A DNA stretch of 64,000 nucleotides from Coenobita brevimanus (lineage: Eukaryota; Arthropoda; Malacostraca; Decapoda; Coenobitidae): positions 31,099,593 to 31,163,592 of the forward strand of contig CM064632.1 in NCBI GenBank assembly GCA_032717465.1, read 5' to 3'. Shown piece after piece: positions 39,780 to 50,765 of this stretch (positions are counted from its first letter, which is position 1; the number at the start of each line of letters is the position of its first letter). The notes under the pieces were generated by a model. The model searched no databases. It saw only the letters and a list, made by a program, of their open reading frames with translations, and was not told the DNA's origin. The position numbers and the translations under genes were made by a program.

Positions 39780-42470
39780 TTTAAACATCACTTCATGCAG
39801 TTTTGATTACTCGTTGTATAAACTAAACTGTCAGAATATTACCAAATATATCTGTGTAGTTTATCGCTCCCCCTATGCTTCTTCTGAACCCAGTGTATTT
39901 GATTCCATTTCCACACAGTTGAGTAACCTTAATCTTGCCCTTAGCACCGAAATTAATCATCTTGTGTGATTTTAACATAATAATGTTGAATGGTTATTGC
40001 ATTCTGCCAGGACTGATGATGGTGGTCTAGAGTGCAAGCTGTTTGCAGAATCGTTTAATATAACTCAACTGGTAAAGCAACCAACCAGAATACCAGATAA
40101 TCCTGACCATAATGCCTATCTTTTGGATCTGTTCCTGACAAATAATCCAGATCAGTACAGGATAGAAGTATTGTCCCCACTTGGATCCTCTGACCACAAT
40201 CTCATCAAAGCCTCATTAGTCAGCCCCCCCAAACCTCCCCATTTTGAACCTGTCAGAGTGACCCGATGGCACTTTGATAGGGCAAACTGGGATGGATTTA
40301 GATATTATCTTGCTGACATTCCATGGCAGTCTTTCTTCTCTAGTGATGTCAATTCTACCCAGTCCCACATTTGCAATTTAATACTAGCTGGTATGGATTT
40401 ACTCATACCAAGTCAGCAATTCACTAAAACATCGAACTCTCCAAAATGGTTTTATAGCAACTATGCCAGAGCAACAGCCCAAAACTCATCAGCATATAAC
40501 TATTACATGAAATCAAAAACATCGGAATCACTCTCTCAATTTATAATTGCTAGAAACCATGCAAAAGCTGTAATAAATCTTGCTAAATCAAACTTTCTTC
40601 AAAACCAAGCATTAATACTACTTAACAACCCTAATGGCAATAGAATAATCAGGTCAACTCACTGTTCTTTCAATAATAACTTTAACAAGTTATCATCCAT
40701 TCCCCCACTAAAGTCTCCAGATGGCAACATTACAAACGACCCGCGTGGGAAAGCAGATATCTTTGCCAGTACATTTGCCAGAAATTCTACCTTAGAGGAA
40801 GCCAGCCAGAATGTCACAGCACTAGAACTTGACTCTCCCGACATTGTTCCACTTATAATACAGACAAGGTACGTGAAATCCATCCTAGACAATTTACCTA
40901 CCAACAAATCTCCAGGCCCAGATGGAATTCCGCCAATTGTTTTGAAAAAGTGTTCCCCAGAATTTGCCTTTGTTCTTGCAAAATTATTCAGACTATGCAT
41001 ACGAACTTCTTCATTCTCTAATTCATGGAAAGAAGCCAATATCCACCCAATTCCAAAGAAAGGAAGTTCCTCTGACCCCTCTGATTACAGACCAATAGCT
41101 GTCACATCTTCTCTTGGTAAGGTTTTTGAAACTGTAATTAATAAGCACATAGTTAAACATCTTGAATCCAAGAACTTAATTAGTGATAGACAATATGGTT
41201 TTCGCCAAGAAAGATCCACCATTGACATACTCAATCTCCTGACTCATACCATCCATCAATCAGTTGACCTACATGGTGAAACTCATGCAGTAGCCCTGGA
41301 TATTTCTAAAGCTTTCGACAGAGTGTGGCACCGTTCCCTGTTGTCCAAACTCCCTTCCTATGGACTAAACTCTTGTGTTCCTTTGATTTCCTCATATCTC
41401 AGCAATAGAAAAATAAGAGTAAAAGTAGATGACGTATATTCCACTTTCCACTCAGTTAATGCCGTCGTGCCGCAGGGATCAGTTCTGGCACCAACCCTGT
41501 TCCTTGCTCATATTATGATCTCTTTATCTGTCACCCACAATCCCATCCATTCATATGCAGATGACTCAACACTTCATAGTTCATTCTCATTCAGACATCC
41601 ATTTACAAAGTCCGATATCTCTAACTCTCAACTCAGTACAGCCATCTCTTTAAATCAAGACTTATCCACGATCAGTGAATGGGGACAAAATAACCTTGTC
41701 TCATTTAATGCTAGTGAAACTTAATATATACAGTTTGCTATTAGATAGGTATTGCCAGAATCGTATAATACCTTCAATGCTACAAATATTCCCATTTCCA
41801 AAAGTATTGAAATTCTCGGCATCTCGCTTAACAATGCCCTCAGCTGGACCTCTCATGTTAGATCACTTGCTAAAACCGCCTCAAAGAAAGTTGGATTATT
41901 GTACAGAGTCCGTAACTTCTTCACTGACGAGCAGTTAGCTATAGTTTATAATTGTCATGTGCACTCTCAGCTTGAAAACTGCTCACCCTTGTGGAGTGGA
42001 TGTGGAGAGGTTGCACTAAAACAAGTAGACAAAATTCAGAACAAAGCTGTTAGAATTGTTAATAATCCTGCTATTACTAATAAACTACCTCCCCTACAAG
42101 TAAGAAGGAATGTTGCCTCCCTTGCGTTATTTTACAGATATTTCTATAGCAAATGCTCATACGAAGTTGTGTTCATGGTGCCATCTCTCCATGCCTTCCC
42201 TCATGCTACACGGGCATCTGGTAGCGCTCATGACTGGAATGTCATTTAGCCATACTACAGAACTTCTGCCTATCAGAATTCTTTTATTCCCCGAACTGCA
42301 TCTCTCTGGAATTCACTTCCCCAGAGTTGCTTCCCTCCAAACTTCAACCTACTGCTGTTCAAGGCTAACTGTTACAGATATTTTATGAACAGAGGACACC
42401 AGTAATCTGGTGCATGGCTTATTTTTTTATTAATCCGTTTTCCTTCCTCTGTTCTGTTATTAAAAAAAAA
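39780..42470 (+). mobile_element. decayed CR1/Jockey-like LINE
   Basis: A + strand relative of the intact element at 23627-26912 (shared [42 protein letters not shown]). It starts within the endonuclease, so it is 5'-truncated or eroded. It ends near 42460 at a TTAAAAAAAAA tail after a ~90-bp 3' UTR. Confidence 0.85.
39800..42388 (+). pseudogene. endonuclease-reverse transcriptase, broken
   Basis: 39800-39969 gives the middle of the endonuclease (NITKYICVVYRSP). After a frameshift, 39985-41724 continues with [17 protein letters not shown], the RT fingers (IHPIPKKGSSSDPSDYRPIA), motif [13 protein letters not shown], motif B changed to VVPQGSVLAPTLF (Val for the usual Gly) and catalytic YADD. 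A TAA at 41722 and another shift lead to 41752-42249 (LSWTSHV, KKVGLLYRVRNFF, SLALFYRYFYSKC), and a last shift to ~42388. At least three frame breaks; the copy is dead. Motif spacing and C-terminal sequence place it with the intact LINE at 23740-26886. Confidence 0.88.
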
Positions 42471-42593
42471 TATATATGAAGAGATGTTTTGAGAATAGTG
42501 GAAGAGGTTGATGGAGAAAGGATTGTGGGAGATACATATCCTCCTGTTCCACACGATTTTATTAATGCGAGAGCGAGCATAGGCGCCTAAGAC

Positions 42594-42813
42594 TCTATAC
42601 CCTTTTCACCTTAACATGGCCCAGATTTTTGTCCTTTTTGCAGCTTTTTTCATGTAGCTTAGTGGGCGGGAAAATGACAACGCTATAGCTCTTCATACTT
42701 TCCACGGCACTTCTCTGTGACTAACATCATATTCTTAATGTTGATCTCTTGTTACAACCCAGCATTCAAGATGGAGAGGTGGCAGTTTTAGGCCAAGTTA
42801 AAGAAAGCATAGT
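42594..42813 (-). repeat. MITE-T copy 10
   Basis: Starts CTATACCCTTTTCACCTTAA and ends GCCAAGTTAAAGAAAGCATA. It lies head-to-tail with copy 11, with almost no gap. Confidence 0.75.
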
Positions 42814-43030
42814 TCGTTCACTTTAATTTGGTCCTTATTTGCATCCTTTTGCAACCATTTTCACGAAGATCGGTAGCAGAAAAAAACGATACTGCGGCTC
42901 AACAGGATCCATTTTCATAGCACTTCCTCGTAACTAGCATTATTGTTTAGTTAATCTGTTGCTAAACCTCAACATTCAAAATGGAGGGATGTCAGTTTCA
43001 GGCCAAGTTAGAGTAAAACGAGTATAGTAC
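42814..43030 (-). repeat. MITE-T copy 11
   Basis: Starts GTTCACTTTAATTTGGTCC and ends GCCAAGTTAGAGTAAAACGA then GTATAG. Same orientation as copy 10, suggesting a local tandem duplication or insertion into a terminal TA. Confidence 0.75.
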
Positions 43031-43389
43031 AGGTACCCCATTCTTGGCTGGGGCACCTCTAATCCTTTATTCAAGTATTAATCTTCTCATGGTCAGGACA
43101 ACTCTTCTATTCCAGTTAACACCAGAGGATTTTATTCAGCCGAGGGGGAGTCAGAAGAACTTGAGTGTTAATAGTGGTGCTAAGAACTCACTCAGGGATG
43201 GAGGTGCATTCTCTTCCTCCTGATACCGGATGATTATATTCAACTTTTTTTTTTATGCGTCCGACTCTGAGTATAGGCTTAAGAGAGCATTCCCTGAGGC
43301 CCCAGCATTCCTCCCACATAACATACACCTACGCATGTCACCATTTTGGCGCCAACACCCACCGGTCATTTTGATTACATGATGGGGCT
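43031..43389. repeat. weak dispersed repeat
   Basis: 43080-43250 shares words with 51480-51640: CTCATGGTC.GGACAACTC, GATTTTATTCAGC, and AGTGATAATA-like spacing. Family and limits unclear. No gene. Confidence 0.4.
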
Positions 43390-43580
43390 GTCTCATACAG
43401 GACTGGTGTATTGGTATTAGAGGGGATGTTTTTACGAATGTCGGCTGGTCTTTGGTAGATCAGTAGAGTTTCCTATAAAGAAATTCATATCCTTTAACCT
43501 GTTCTGTGCCTCAGTAAGGATTCGAACCCGCGTCCACTGGAACCGTAGACCACCTTTCTAGCGACTCGGCCACCGCCTTC
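43390..43580 (-). mobile_element. tRNA-derived SINE (Leu/Ser-type head)
   Basis: The minus strand begins GAAGGCGGTGGCCGAGTCG (box A-like TGGCCGAGTCG) and has a perfect box B GGGTTCGAATCC at ~43518-43529. The cloverleaf is longer than 75 nt and imperfect, then passes into a non-tRNA body (GGAAACTCTACTGATCTACC). So it is a pol III-derived SINE rather than a functional tRNA gene. The 3' end and target duplication are not identified. Confidence 0.65.
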
Positions 43581-43655
43581 CCTTAATAGAAATCTGAGTG
43601 TTAAAAGACAAGTGGTTACCTGATATGTAGACATCACTGAATTTTGAAGCAGTGG

Positions 43656-43882
43656 AGAGTGACAAATTAGGAGGGTATATGTGAGTGAGGTGAAGGGGGG
43701 GGGAGGGAGGGGGAGCCCGAGGATGAGATGGACGAATGGAGTGGAGAGGTATACGAGAGAGGGGGTGTGTGAGCTGGGGGGGAGGGCAGCGAAATGGCTG
43801 GAGATAGGGCGACATGGAGGCGATTTGTTTGTGGCCACCCCGCACGGGATTAAGGCGTCTGGCAATTGATAGATAGACAGAA
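43656..43882 (+). mobile_element. RTE LINE 3'-end fragment
   Basis: Matches the last ~230 bp of the element at 2653-4644: GTGAGTGAGGTGAAGG, CCGAGGATGAGATGG, ATGGAGTGGAGAGGTAT, GTGGCCACCCC, GGGATTAAGGCGTCTGGCAA and a GATAGATAGAC tail. In frame it still reads SPRMRWTNGVERY, like GRPRMRWRDGVERY of the longer copy. Confidence 0.85.
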
Positions 43883-43929
43883 TTTATCCTCTGCGTGTAT
43901 GCCTGCTATATTATTAAGAGAATATATAA

Positions 43930-44380
43930 GGATATCGATTTAGTTGATGATGATGATAATGATGGTAGGGTAATGATGCTGATGACGATGAGGATAATAA
44001 TGGTGATGATGAACATGACGATGGTGATGACAGTGATGAACACTAATAAGAAAGAGGAGAGTCCCTTAAACGAGAAAAGTGAGTTAATGACGAGGACGAT
44101 GATGATGGTGACGACGACGATGATGACGATGAGGAATGATCATGAGCAAGAGAAACGTACCGTAGTCAATCGAGTGGCAAGAGTAAAAATGCTGAAGATG
44201 ATAGTGACGATGATGACGATGAGGACGATGGCGGAAAATAATGAGAGAAAAAGTAGCCAGGTAAACGAGCGACAACATTTTATGAAAGGTACTGGAACGA
44301 AGATGATAACGACGATGATAATAACTGATAATTATGATGACGACGGTGGTAATGATGATAATAACGAAGGCGAACGATAA
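43930..44380. repeat. GATGAC-rich low complexity
   Basis: GAT/GAC/AAT trinucleotide-rich tract; Met/Asp/Thr-rich frames are artefacts. Confidence 0.8.
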
Positions 44381-44435
44381 GGAGAAAGAGGAATGTGCCC
44401 TAACCGAGTAAGAGGGTGACGTGAATGTATTTTAA

Positions 44436-44439
<4 letters not shown>

Positions 44440-44517
<78 letters not shown>
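44440..44517. repeat. (CA)n microsatellite
   Basis: 78 bp of pure AC. Confidence 0.98.
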
Positions 44518-44518
<1 letters not shown>

Positions 44519-44627
44519 GAAGGGAACTTTTGTGGTGTAGTCATATGGGTGGCAATTTATGTCGTGACGTGATCGAGTGATGTCACCTTCGTGTTGGTTA
44601 CTAAATGAACATCGTCCCTGGTGTGTG

Positions 44628-44630
<3 letters not shown>

Positions 44631-44691
<61 letters not shown>
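44631..44691. repeat. (GA)n microsatellite
   Basis: 61 bp of pure AG, 113 bp after the (CA)n array. Confidence 0.98.
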
Positions 44692-44693
<2 letters not shown>

Positions 44694-45199
44694 AATCGTT
44701 TCGTCGCCAGAGAGGAAGTCCTGGTGCACCATTCCTAACACACTAGTAATGTTCTGTGTTGCTTCTTCCCACGGGATAAATAGTTAGGTAAATAGATATA
44801 GATAGGCAGTCAGATAGATATATAGATAAATAGATGTGAAAAACGCTTAGCACCCACAGCTTATTGAAGATAGCAGAGATTGTTTCGAAGCACAATTTCC
44901 CTAACGATAAGTACTGCATATTATTCATTAACTCCCTTTTATATTATTTACATCGTTTTACTATCGACTCAGTAGGAATCAGTGAAATACAATGGGATAT
45001 TAAGACGTAATGTACAGAATAAGTCGCCAAAAAATAAGTGTTAAGAAATCACCAGCCACAAAGAGATGTCTTCTTGTCAGTGTAGAAGTTTCCTCTCCCC
45101 CCCCCCCCTTAGCACCTCTCACCAACTGATTTATGTACCGTATTAATCCGTCTTGTTCTGTTGTATACTGTTTATATATTTGTAATATTGAGAATCTGT
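44692..45199. other. no clear feature; possible MITE-B remnant
   Basis: Around 45012-45052 the sequence GAATAAGTCGCCAAAAAATA and AGTGTTAAGAAATC resembles a MITE-B right arm, but no matching left arm is convincing. GATA-type microsatellite at 44795-44835. Confidence 0.35.
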
Positions 45200-45420
45200 A
45201 TGAATGAATTACAGTAGTAATAATAGTAGTTGCAGCCCCAGGTTCATTTGAAATGGAACCCAGTGGACTGCAGTTTAAAGTTGCCCTTCTCCCGCAGTCC
45301 AGCATCTTGCTTTTGAGGGGACAGGGAGGGAGATGAGGAACGTTTGTATATCCGAACGGTGGAGTCGCGCGGTTGTATCAGTGCCACCACATGAAGGCGT
45401 ACCTCCCTAGCACCAGCTGT
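45200..45420 (-). mobile_element. SINE-C copy 2
   Basis: Same order of blocks as 23060-23280: GGTTCATTTGAAATGG, CCCAGTGGACTGCAG, GGGAGGGAGATGAGG, CGTTTGTATATCC, ATCAGTGCCACCAC, ATGAAGGCGT. A TAGTAATAATAGTAG stretch at its left end may be the tail. Confidence 0.6.
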
Positions 45421-45490
45421 CAAAAAAAAGAAAACAATGTGCAAAAGTAAAGTGATGAGGAAAAAGTACTTGGGGGCCTCCTCAAGTAGC

Positions 45491-45494
<4 letters not shown>

Positions 45495-45545
<51 letters not shown>
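45495..45545. repeat. (CA)n microsatellite
   Basis: 51 bp of pure AC. Confidence 0.97.
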
Positions 45546-45547
<2 letters not shown>

Positions 45548-45786
45548 CCTCATCAGGTCCACTATGGGATGGAACCCACTCGTTGATGGGAGACTCGTAG
45601 CCGAAATTTACCCTTCCCGCTTCCCAGAAAGGATTAGAACCTTTGCGCGTACGGCACCGTCCTCACCCCATCACTCGGATGACGGATTTTATTACACCCT
45701 GAACATGATTAAAATAGAGCTAGAAGAAAAAGAGGTGTCTGGATCCCTGTGCCTGTTTTTGATACTGTTTTCATTTTAACGTGGCG
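45546..45786. other. no recognisable feature
   Basis: Unique-looking sequence including CCACTCGTTGATGGGAGACT. Word pattern suggests an old SINE body, but not assignable. Confidence 0.4.
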
Positions 45787-45983
45787 TATACTCTTCACTT
45801 GACTTTTCGTAATTGCCGTCTTTCCATCTAGAACGAGTTGTAAAAATAGGTTAATAATAGAGTAAGATGCTTGCTGTGGTAAGGGTGCAGAACTGTAATA
45901 TTACCTTTTTTCTGTCACTGGTCAAAGCGAAATCAGCTACAAAAGGACGAAAATCTGGGTCATGTTAAATTGATAAAACGTAA
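45787..45983 (+). repeat. MITE-T copy 12
   Basis: Starts GTATACTCTTCACTTGACTT; internal GAACGAGTTGTAAAAATAGG and TCATGTTAAATTGATAAAAC near the end. One of the most diverged copies. Confidence 0.6.
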
Positions 45984-46189
45984 TCTTTGACCTGTTCCAG
46001 CCTTGACCTTAGAACCTTGAAAATTCGTACTTACCTTCACTCGCCCCGACAAACTTTTACCAAAAATCTCCAATAATCCCTTGCAAAGTTTTCGACTGAT
46101 GACCCATTTTTAACTTTTAGCGTAATTTCGTAGTAAGTTCACCAGCATTTTGAGGATGAGTTGGTTGAAGAAGGGATGGCTGATTATAT

Positions 46190-46192
<3 letters not shown>
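45984..46192. other. no recognisable feature
   Basis: Non-coding, nothing assigned. Confidence 0.5.

Positions 46193-46238
<46 letters not shown>
46193..46238. repeat. (GT)n microsatellite
   Basis: 46 bp of pure GT. Confidence 0.97.
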
Positions 46239-46239
<1 letters not shown>

Positions 46240-47059
46240 TGATTTTATTCAACACAGTTCTTGCTATCACTTATTGGTTTCGTTCAGCTTAGGTATGGAA
46301 GCTGGTCGTGTGAGGGTAAACGCCTGCACTGCCTGAACCCCTTTCTATCCCAGAGAAAATCATATGACGGTGGTCAGAATAAACCTGGGGGAAAAAACGT
46401 GAAAAAGTCCAGATTCTTACAATGAATCGGTTAAGGGAGAGTGTTACCCAAACGGACCGGAGGATTTTTTTATTTTATTTTACCATCTGACAGGTTTATT
46501 TATTTTAGGATAGATTTTTGAAACGGGAGGGGGGGGGGAGATAGATGCAGCCTCAGCAGACTTTCAGTATAAGATGCCTTGGAGTAAATTTCGTGGGTAG
46601 CCGCAAGAATCAAGTAAAAAATTAAGAAAAGAGGACGTCACCGGATTTAGACTGTTTTTTTTTTTAACGATGTTTATTTATTTTCCGGCAAGTTGGCAAG
46701 AACAGGAGATGTAAGATTTCCAGATGATGATGAATTTAATCAAAGTAGTGTAGTGTTATAGAAATCCAAAAAGCCAGGAGGTGAGGGCACTGAGAAAGCA
46801 CCCTAATTAATTTTTTTTTTTCTCTCTCATACTGACTCAGGACGATTTTATTTACCTTTAGATTGGCTTTTAGAAGTGAAGGGTTAGATCCAGCCTCCAT
46901 TAACCCCTTCAGGCCACCTACATGTTTTGATATTGGGTGAATCACTGTTCTAAATCCGAAGAATTTTTCGTTATTTTTCGCTTTCAACGAACTGATTTGT
47001 GTGAAATTTGTTACTTTCTTCACTGCATTACAAATTATGCACTTACACCAAGTACTGAA
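46239..47059. other. no recognisable gene
   Basis: AT-rich sequence with homopolymer runs (G at 46531-46540, T at 46656-46664 and 46808-46819). No conserved element recognised. Confidence 0.5.
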
Positions 47060-47600
47060 AGCAGCATTTACCTCTAAGCATTATTCTACGGATAACTCTA
47101 AGCATAACTCCAGGCGTAACTCTGAACATAACTCTAAACATAACTCAAAGCACAAATGCAATCATAACTCTAAGCATAAACAAATCATAACTCTAAACAT
47201 AACCAAGCATAACTGTAAACATAACTCTAAACACAACTCCAAATATAACTGTAAGCATAAATCCAAGCATAACTCTAAACCGAACTCCAAACATAACTCT
47301 AAGCATAAAACTAATCGTAACTAAACATAACTCTAAGCATAAAACTAATCGTAACTAAACATAACTCTAAGCATAAAACTAATCGTAACTAAACATAACT
47401 CTAAACATAAAACTAATCGTAACTAAACATAACTCTAATCATAAAACTAATCGTAACTAAACATAACTCTAAACATAAAACTAATCGTAACTAAACATAA
47501 CTCTAAGCATAAAACTAATCGTAACTAAACATAACTCTAAACATAACTCCAGACATAACTCTGGGCATAACTCTGACATACCTCTAAGCATAACTGAACT
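47060..47600. repeat. CATAACTCTAAR minisatellite with a 34-bp higher-order unit
   Basis: A degenerate 11-12-bp unit, CATAACTCTAAA, repeated across ~540 bp. In the centre (about 47291-47530) three sub-units combine into a 34-bp block, CATAACTCTAAG + CATAAAACTAAT + CGTAACTAAA, repeated seven times with one or two substitutions. The array is contiguous, without spacers. The Asn/His/Lys-rich frame at 47001-47324 is a translation of it. Confidence 0.92.
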
Positions 47601-47701
47601 CTGTCTTCCAAATTATCAAGTTTTTAAGCCTCCTTCACTGGGATGGCTTTATTCTCCATCATAATGTTTTCTTTTAACCAGACAAATAGCCTATGCGAAG
47701 C

Positions 47702-47703
<2 letters not shown>

Positions 47704-47780
<77 letters not shown>

Positions 47781-47797
47781 TGAGTGTGTGTGTGTGT
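47704..47797. repeat. (GT)n microsatellite
   Basis: 94 bp of GT with a GAGTGAG interruption near 47779. Confidence 0.97.
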
Positions 47798-47948
47798 CCC
47801 CTTTCCCCTTAAGATGACACGTTAACCAGAAGATAAAATTGTAAAATTAAATCAGGTGAACTGAAAACCTGGCAGTTATTGAAAAAAAAATATATATATA
47901 CGATCATTGAATCAGTGCAGGTGACAAAGCCCGTATTATTGTCGATTA

Positions 47949-48132
47949 AGGAAGCTCCCTAACACCTCTTTCAAAGTGATTTATTTTGTTTATTACTTTT
48001 TGCTATCCTCTTCTGTGTCATATGAATAATTAAAATGCCTCGGCACTCAGCATAAATTACATACAAAGTGTGATAGTAACCAGCCGTAGCCGAAAATAAA
48101 TCACAAAGGAAAAGGTGCTAGGGAGCTTCCTT
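47949..48132. repeat. MITE-B copy 3
   Basis: The best-preserved copy: left arm AAGGAAGCTCCCTAACACCT..AAAGTGATTTATTTTG, right arm AAATAAATCACAAAGG..AGGTGCTAGGGAGCTTCCTT. Confidence 0.85.
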
Positions 48133-48504
48133 AACCAACAAGAATACGAAAGTAATGTCTTCTTTGCCTCGCGGTGGAGGAAGAACAGCATTTTTAGATA
48201 TATCTGCTTTTACTTCACATGTCAAGGGAGGTCCTAAAATGCAGCATATGACTGACATAGATAGAATTTTGTAAATGCAGAGAGTCATATAAATTCGGAC
48301 ATTAGTATGGGATATATTGGTTTTATATTGCTGCCTCAGAGTAGGAAATCACACTTAAATCAGATTGCTCTCTCAGCTTCGAATTGACTTTGGCGTGACG
48401 AGATAAATCTCTCATTAATCCATCCAACACGATGACCTATTTTCATATATAGTTTTTCTTATAACCAGACGATTTTTTATTCAATGTATAATATACTGTT
48501 CTAC
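48133..48504. other. no recognisable feature
   Basis: Unique-looking non-coding sequence between MITE-B copy 3 and the minisatellite. Confidence 0.5.
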
Positions 48505-48848
48505 CTGGAGAGATTACATTTCTAGCGGGAAGGATTACATTTCTACATAGAGGGATTACATTAACTGGAGGGCTTATATACGTTTCTAACTGGAGGGATT
48601 ACGTTTCCCAATGGAGGGACTACGATTCAAACTGAAGGGATTACATTTTTAACTGCAGGGGCTACATTTTAACTGGGTATTACATTTCCAGCTCAAGGGA
48701 TTAAATTTCCAAGCAGAGGGACTGAATTTGTAACTGGAGAGATTAGATTTGTAACGAGGAATTAAATTTCAAATTGAAGGGATTATATTTCTAACTGGAG
48801 GGATTAAATTTCTAGCTGGAAGGATTACTTTTCTAACTGGAGGAATAA
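48505..48848. repeat. ~22-bp degenerate minisatellite
   Basis: About 15 units of GGATTACATTTCTAACTGGA with unit length 18-25 bp and many substitutions. Irregular lengths suggest an old array. Confidence 0.85.
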
Positions 48849-49107
48849 CACACAGGCTTCACCAGTTTCTTCCCCTATTAAGGTAATCCCCTAAACCGAA
48901 TACAATAATCTGGCCGCACCAAGAACGTAAAAAGTACATAGTCGAGTTGAAGTGGTTATGGCAGCCATTAGGAAAAAAAAAAATACCGGAATCTGTATAG
49001 TTTTAGTTAAACTGACTCTCAGGCTTTCCCTATATTCTTTTTCCGAGTGGCCAGAATACAATAGGTATATAAATCGTCACTCTAGGCCAGTATTCACGTC
49101 GCTTATG
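48849..49107. other. no recognisable feature
   Basis: Non-coding; an A10 run near 48974. Confidence 0.5.
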
Positions 49108-49625
49108 GTGGCTTCGTAGCACCTCTTCCATAGCGATTCATTTTTGGATATGGCCATTTAATTTAACTACTTGATGTAATGCTGCCAACTTCTTTCTTAT
49201 CCTTAATCATTCTTTTTCTGTGCCTGCCCTCCTCTCCTCTTATTTCTCCCATCTTTCCTGTCAGTTCTTATTGCTTTTCTTTCCTTTACAGGTGGCTTTA
49301 CATTGAGTGACAAGCCAAATGGTTTCCTGTAAGCCAAGAAACCATTTACAACACTGGGTGGTAACCATAGAGCCAAACCATACGTGCTCCCTACGTGTCC
49401 ACAAGTGGGTTGGTGGAGGGTTAGTGCCCCTCCCCATAAAACAAATAACTCAAAGTCAAATGGCCACCCCTTACGGGTTTATGGCGGCTGGCAATAGATA
49501 GATAGATAGATGTTATTTATGAAGTGTGTTGTAATATTAGAATGCTCAAAATAACACAGAAGAGGATAGCAAGGTGTAATCCAAACAAAATAAATCACCT
49601 AGGAGTAGGTGTTAGGGTTCCTCCG
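49108..49625. repeat. MITE-B copy 4, interrupted by a SINE
   Basis: The left arm TGGCTTCGTAGCACCTCTTC..TAGCGATTCATTTTTGG is at 49108. The right arm AAATAAATCACCTAGG..AGGTGTTAGGG..CCTCC ends at ~49625. Between them lie a ~80-bp pyrimidine-rich insertion and the SINE at 49254-49512. Confidence 0.65.
49254..49512 (+). mobile_element. SINE with RTE-like 3' end, copy 2
   Basis: Homologous to 34147-34404 over its whole length: CCTGTCAGTTCTTATTGC, CATTGAGTGACAAGCCAAAT, GTGCTCCCTACGTGTCC, GGAGGGTTAGTGCCCCTCCC, GGCCACCCCTTACGGGTTTA, GGCGGCTGGCAATAGATAG. Target duplication not evident. Nested in a MITE-B. Confidence 0.8.
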
Positions 49626-50187
49626 TAAGACAAGCATACGGACCCAGGTGTAAGGAAGAACGGGGATCGTGTCTTAACCGTCCAGTCTTGGCGATATTTT
49701 GCTGTTTTGGAGTTAGTCGGGAAAAACAGGCAAAAGGTCCCCCAAGAAGTACTCACATTGAAGGGGTTAAGCTCTTTCTTACGCTGACTTAGTTTTGTTT
49801 TTGTTTTTTTATATTTATTTATTTATATGTTTGTGTGTATGTATGTATGTTTGCGTGTCTGTTTTGTATGTCTTTATTTATTTATTTATTTATTTATATA
49901 TTTTGGTAATCAGCACTCATGCAGTATACGTGAACCCCTAGTAACGAAAGGGATTATGTAAAGTCTGTTGTTGATTTCTTCAGTTTTCAAATTCTTTCGG
50001 AAGTGGAATATAATCGCGTGGAGAAAATAGAACTAACATGAAAGATTCAAAGCCGTCGTACTGAAGTGTTGATTGATGTGGTAAACTATGTCGTGATTGG
50101 TAAAACTATAGTATTTTATTCCGCTTACCGCTAGAAAACACACACACACACACGAGAATGTTTGCCTGTGTGTGTGTGTGTGCGTGT
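49626..50187. other. no recognisable gene
   Basis: TATTTATTTATTTA and GTATGTATGT microsatellite patches at 49810-49905. Short (CA)n at 50137-50152 and (TG)n at 50166-50186, the latter being the left half of a SINE target. Confidence 0.6.
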
Positions 50188-50437
50188 AATTAATCGGGTC
50201 GGTCTTGATCACTTGATGGTCGTGATCGTCAGCTTTTTTACCCTCCCGGAAGGGAGCTGAGAGCTCATATTGTCCGATCTAAGGGCAAGGCTGTGAGCTT
50301 CACACGCGCACACACCCGTCCCCTTGCTCAGGGGGACAGTAACCATCCACTTCGTCAGTGAAACTTTTCGCAACCTGAGCGAGGCGCGAACTCCCGTCCA
50401 CCAGTTGGCAAGCGAGAACGTTACCACTGCACCAGCG

Positions 50438-50441
<4 letters not shown>
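50188..50441 (-). mobile_element. tRNA-Gly-derived SINE inserted in a (TG)n microsatellite
   Basis: The minus strand starts GCTCGCTGGTGCAGTGGTAA (box A TGGTGCAGTGG), followed by TTCTCGCTTGCCAAC, which resembles the anticodon arm of tRNA-Gly(GCC), and box B GGGAGTTCGCGCC. A ~180-bp non-tRNA body follows. Both flanks on the + strand are (TG)n (50166-50186 and 50442-50473), so the insertion split one microsatellite. Confidence 0.75.
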
Positions 50442-50473
<32 letters not shown>

Positions 50474-50474
<1 letters not shown>

Positions 50475-50765
50475 AAATCAAGGGGAATGTATATAAAACT
50501 CTGTAATATGCCATACTTGGTGTTACTGTATACGAGGAATTTACCTGCGTACACCACAGTTGCTAAAGTGGCGCCCCTGATGGCCAAGATTAGAACTGAT
50601 TAGAAATAATCAAGTCAACATGATGGAAACATGGCAGTCAGCTCCTTTTTTTTTTTTTTCTTTTTTTTTATAAGTTCTACAACCATATCATTATTAGCTG
50701 CAGCGAGACGGATGGATGGACGAATTGGCGGGATAGGTGGGTAGTGGCAAAATTGATCCACGGCA
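50474..50765. other. no recognisable feature
   Basis: Non-coding; T-rich run at 50648-50670. Confidence 0.5.

Noticed and set aside
43505..43580. tRNA-Leu/Ser gene with perfect box B
   Set aside because: The length and arms do not close into a standard cloverleaf, and a SINE-like body follows; treated as a SINE head.
47290..47530. Regular 34-bp repeats suggesting a CRISPR array
   Set aside because: Units are directly contiguous with no unique spacers, built from a 11-12-bp sub-unit, in eukaryotic DNA without cas genes.
46909..49776. Possible 2.9-kb TTAA element (TTAACCCCTTCA at 46911 and its inverse at ~49765)
   Set aside because: A 12-bp inverted match starting with TTAA is suggestive, but no subterminal repeats or second copy are seen, and the interval contains unrelated MITEs, a SINE and minisatellites. 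It could be chance in AT-rich sequence.
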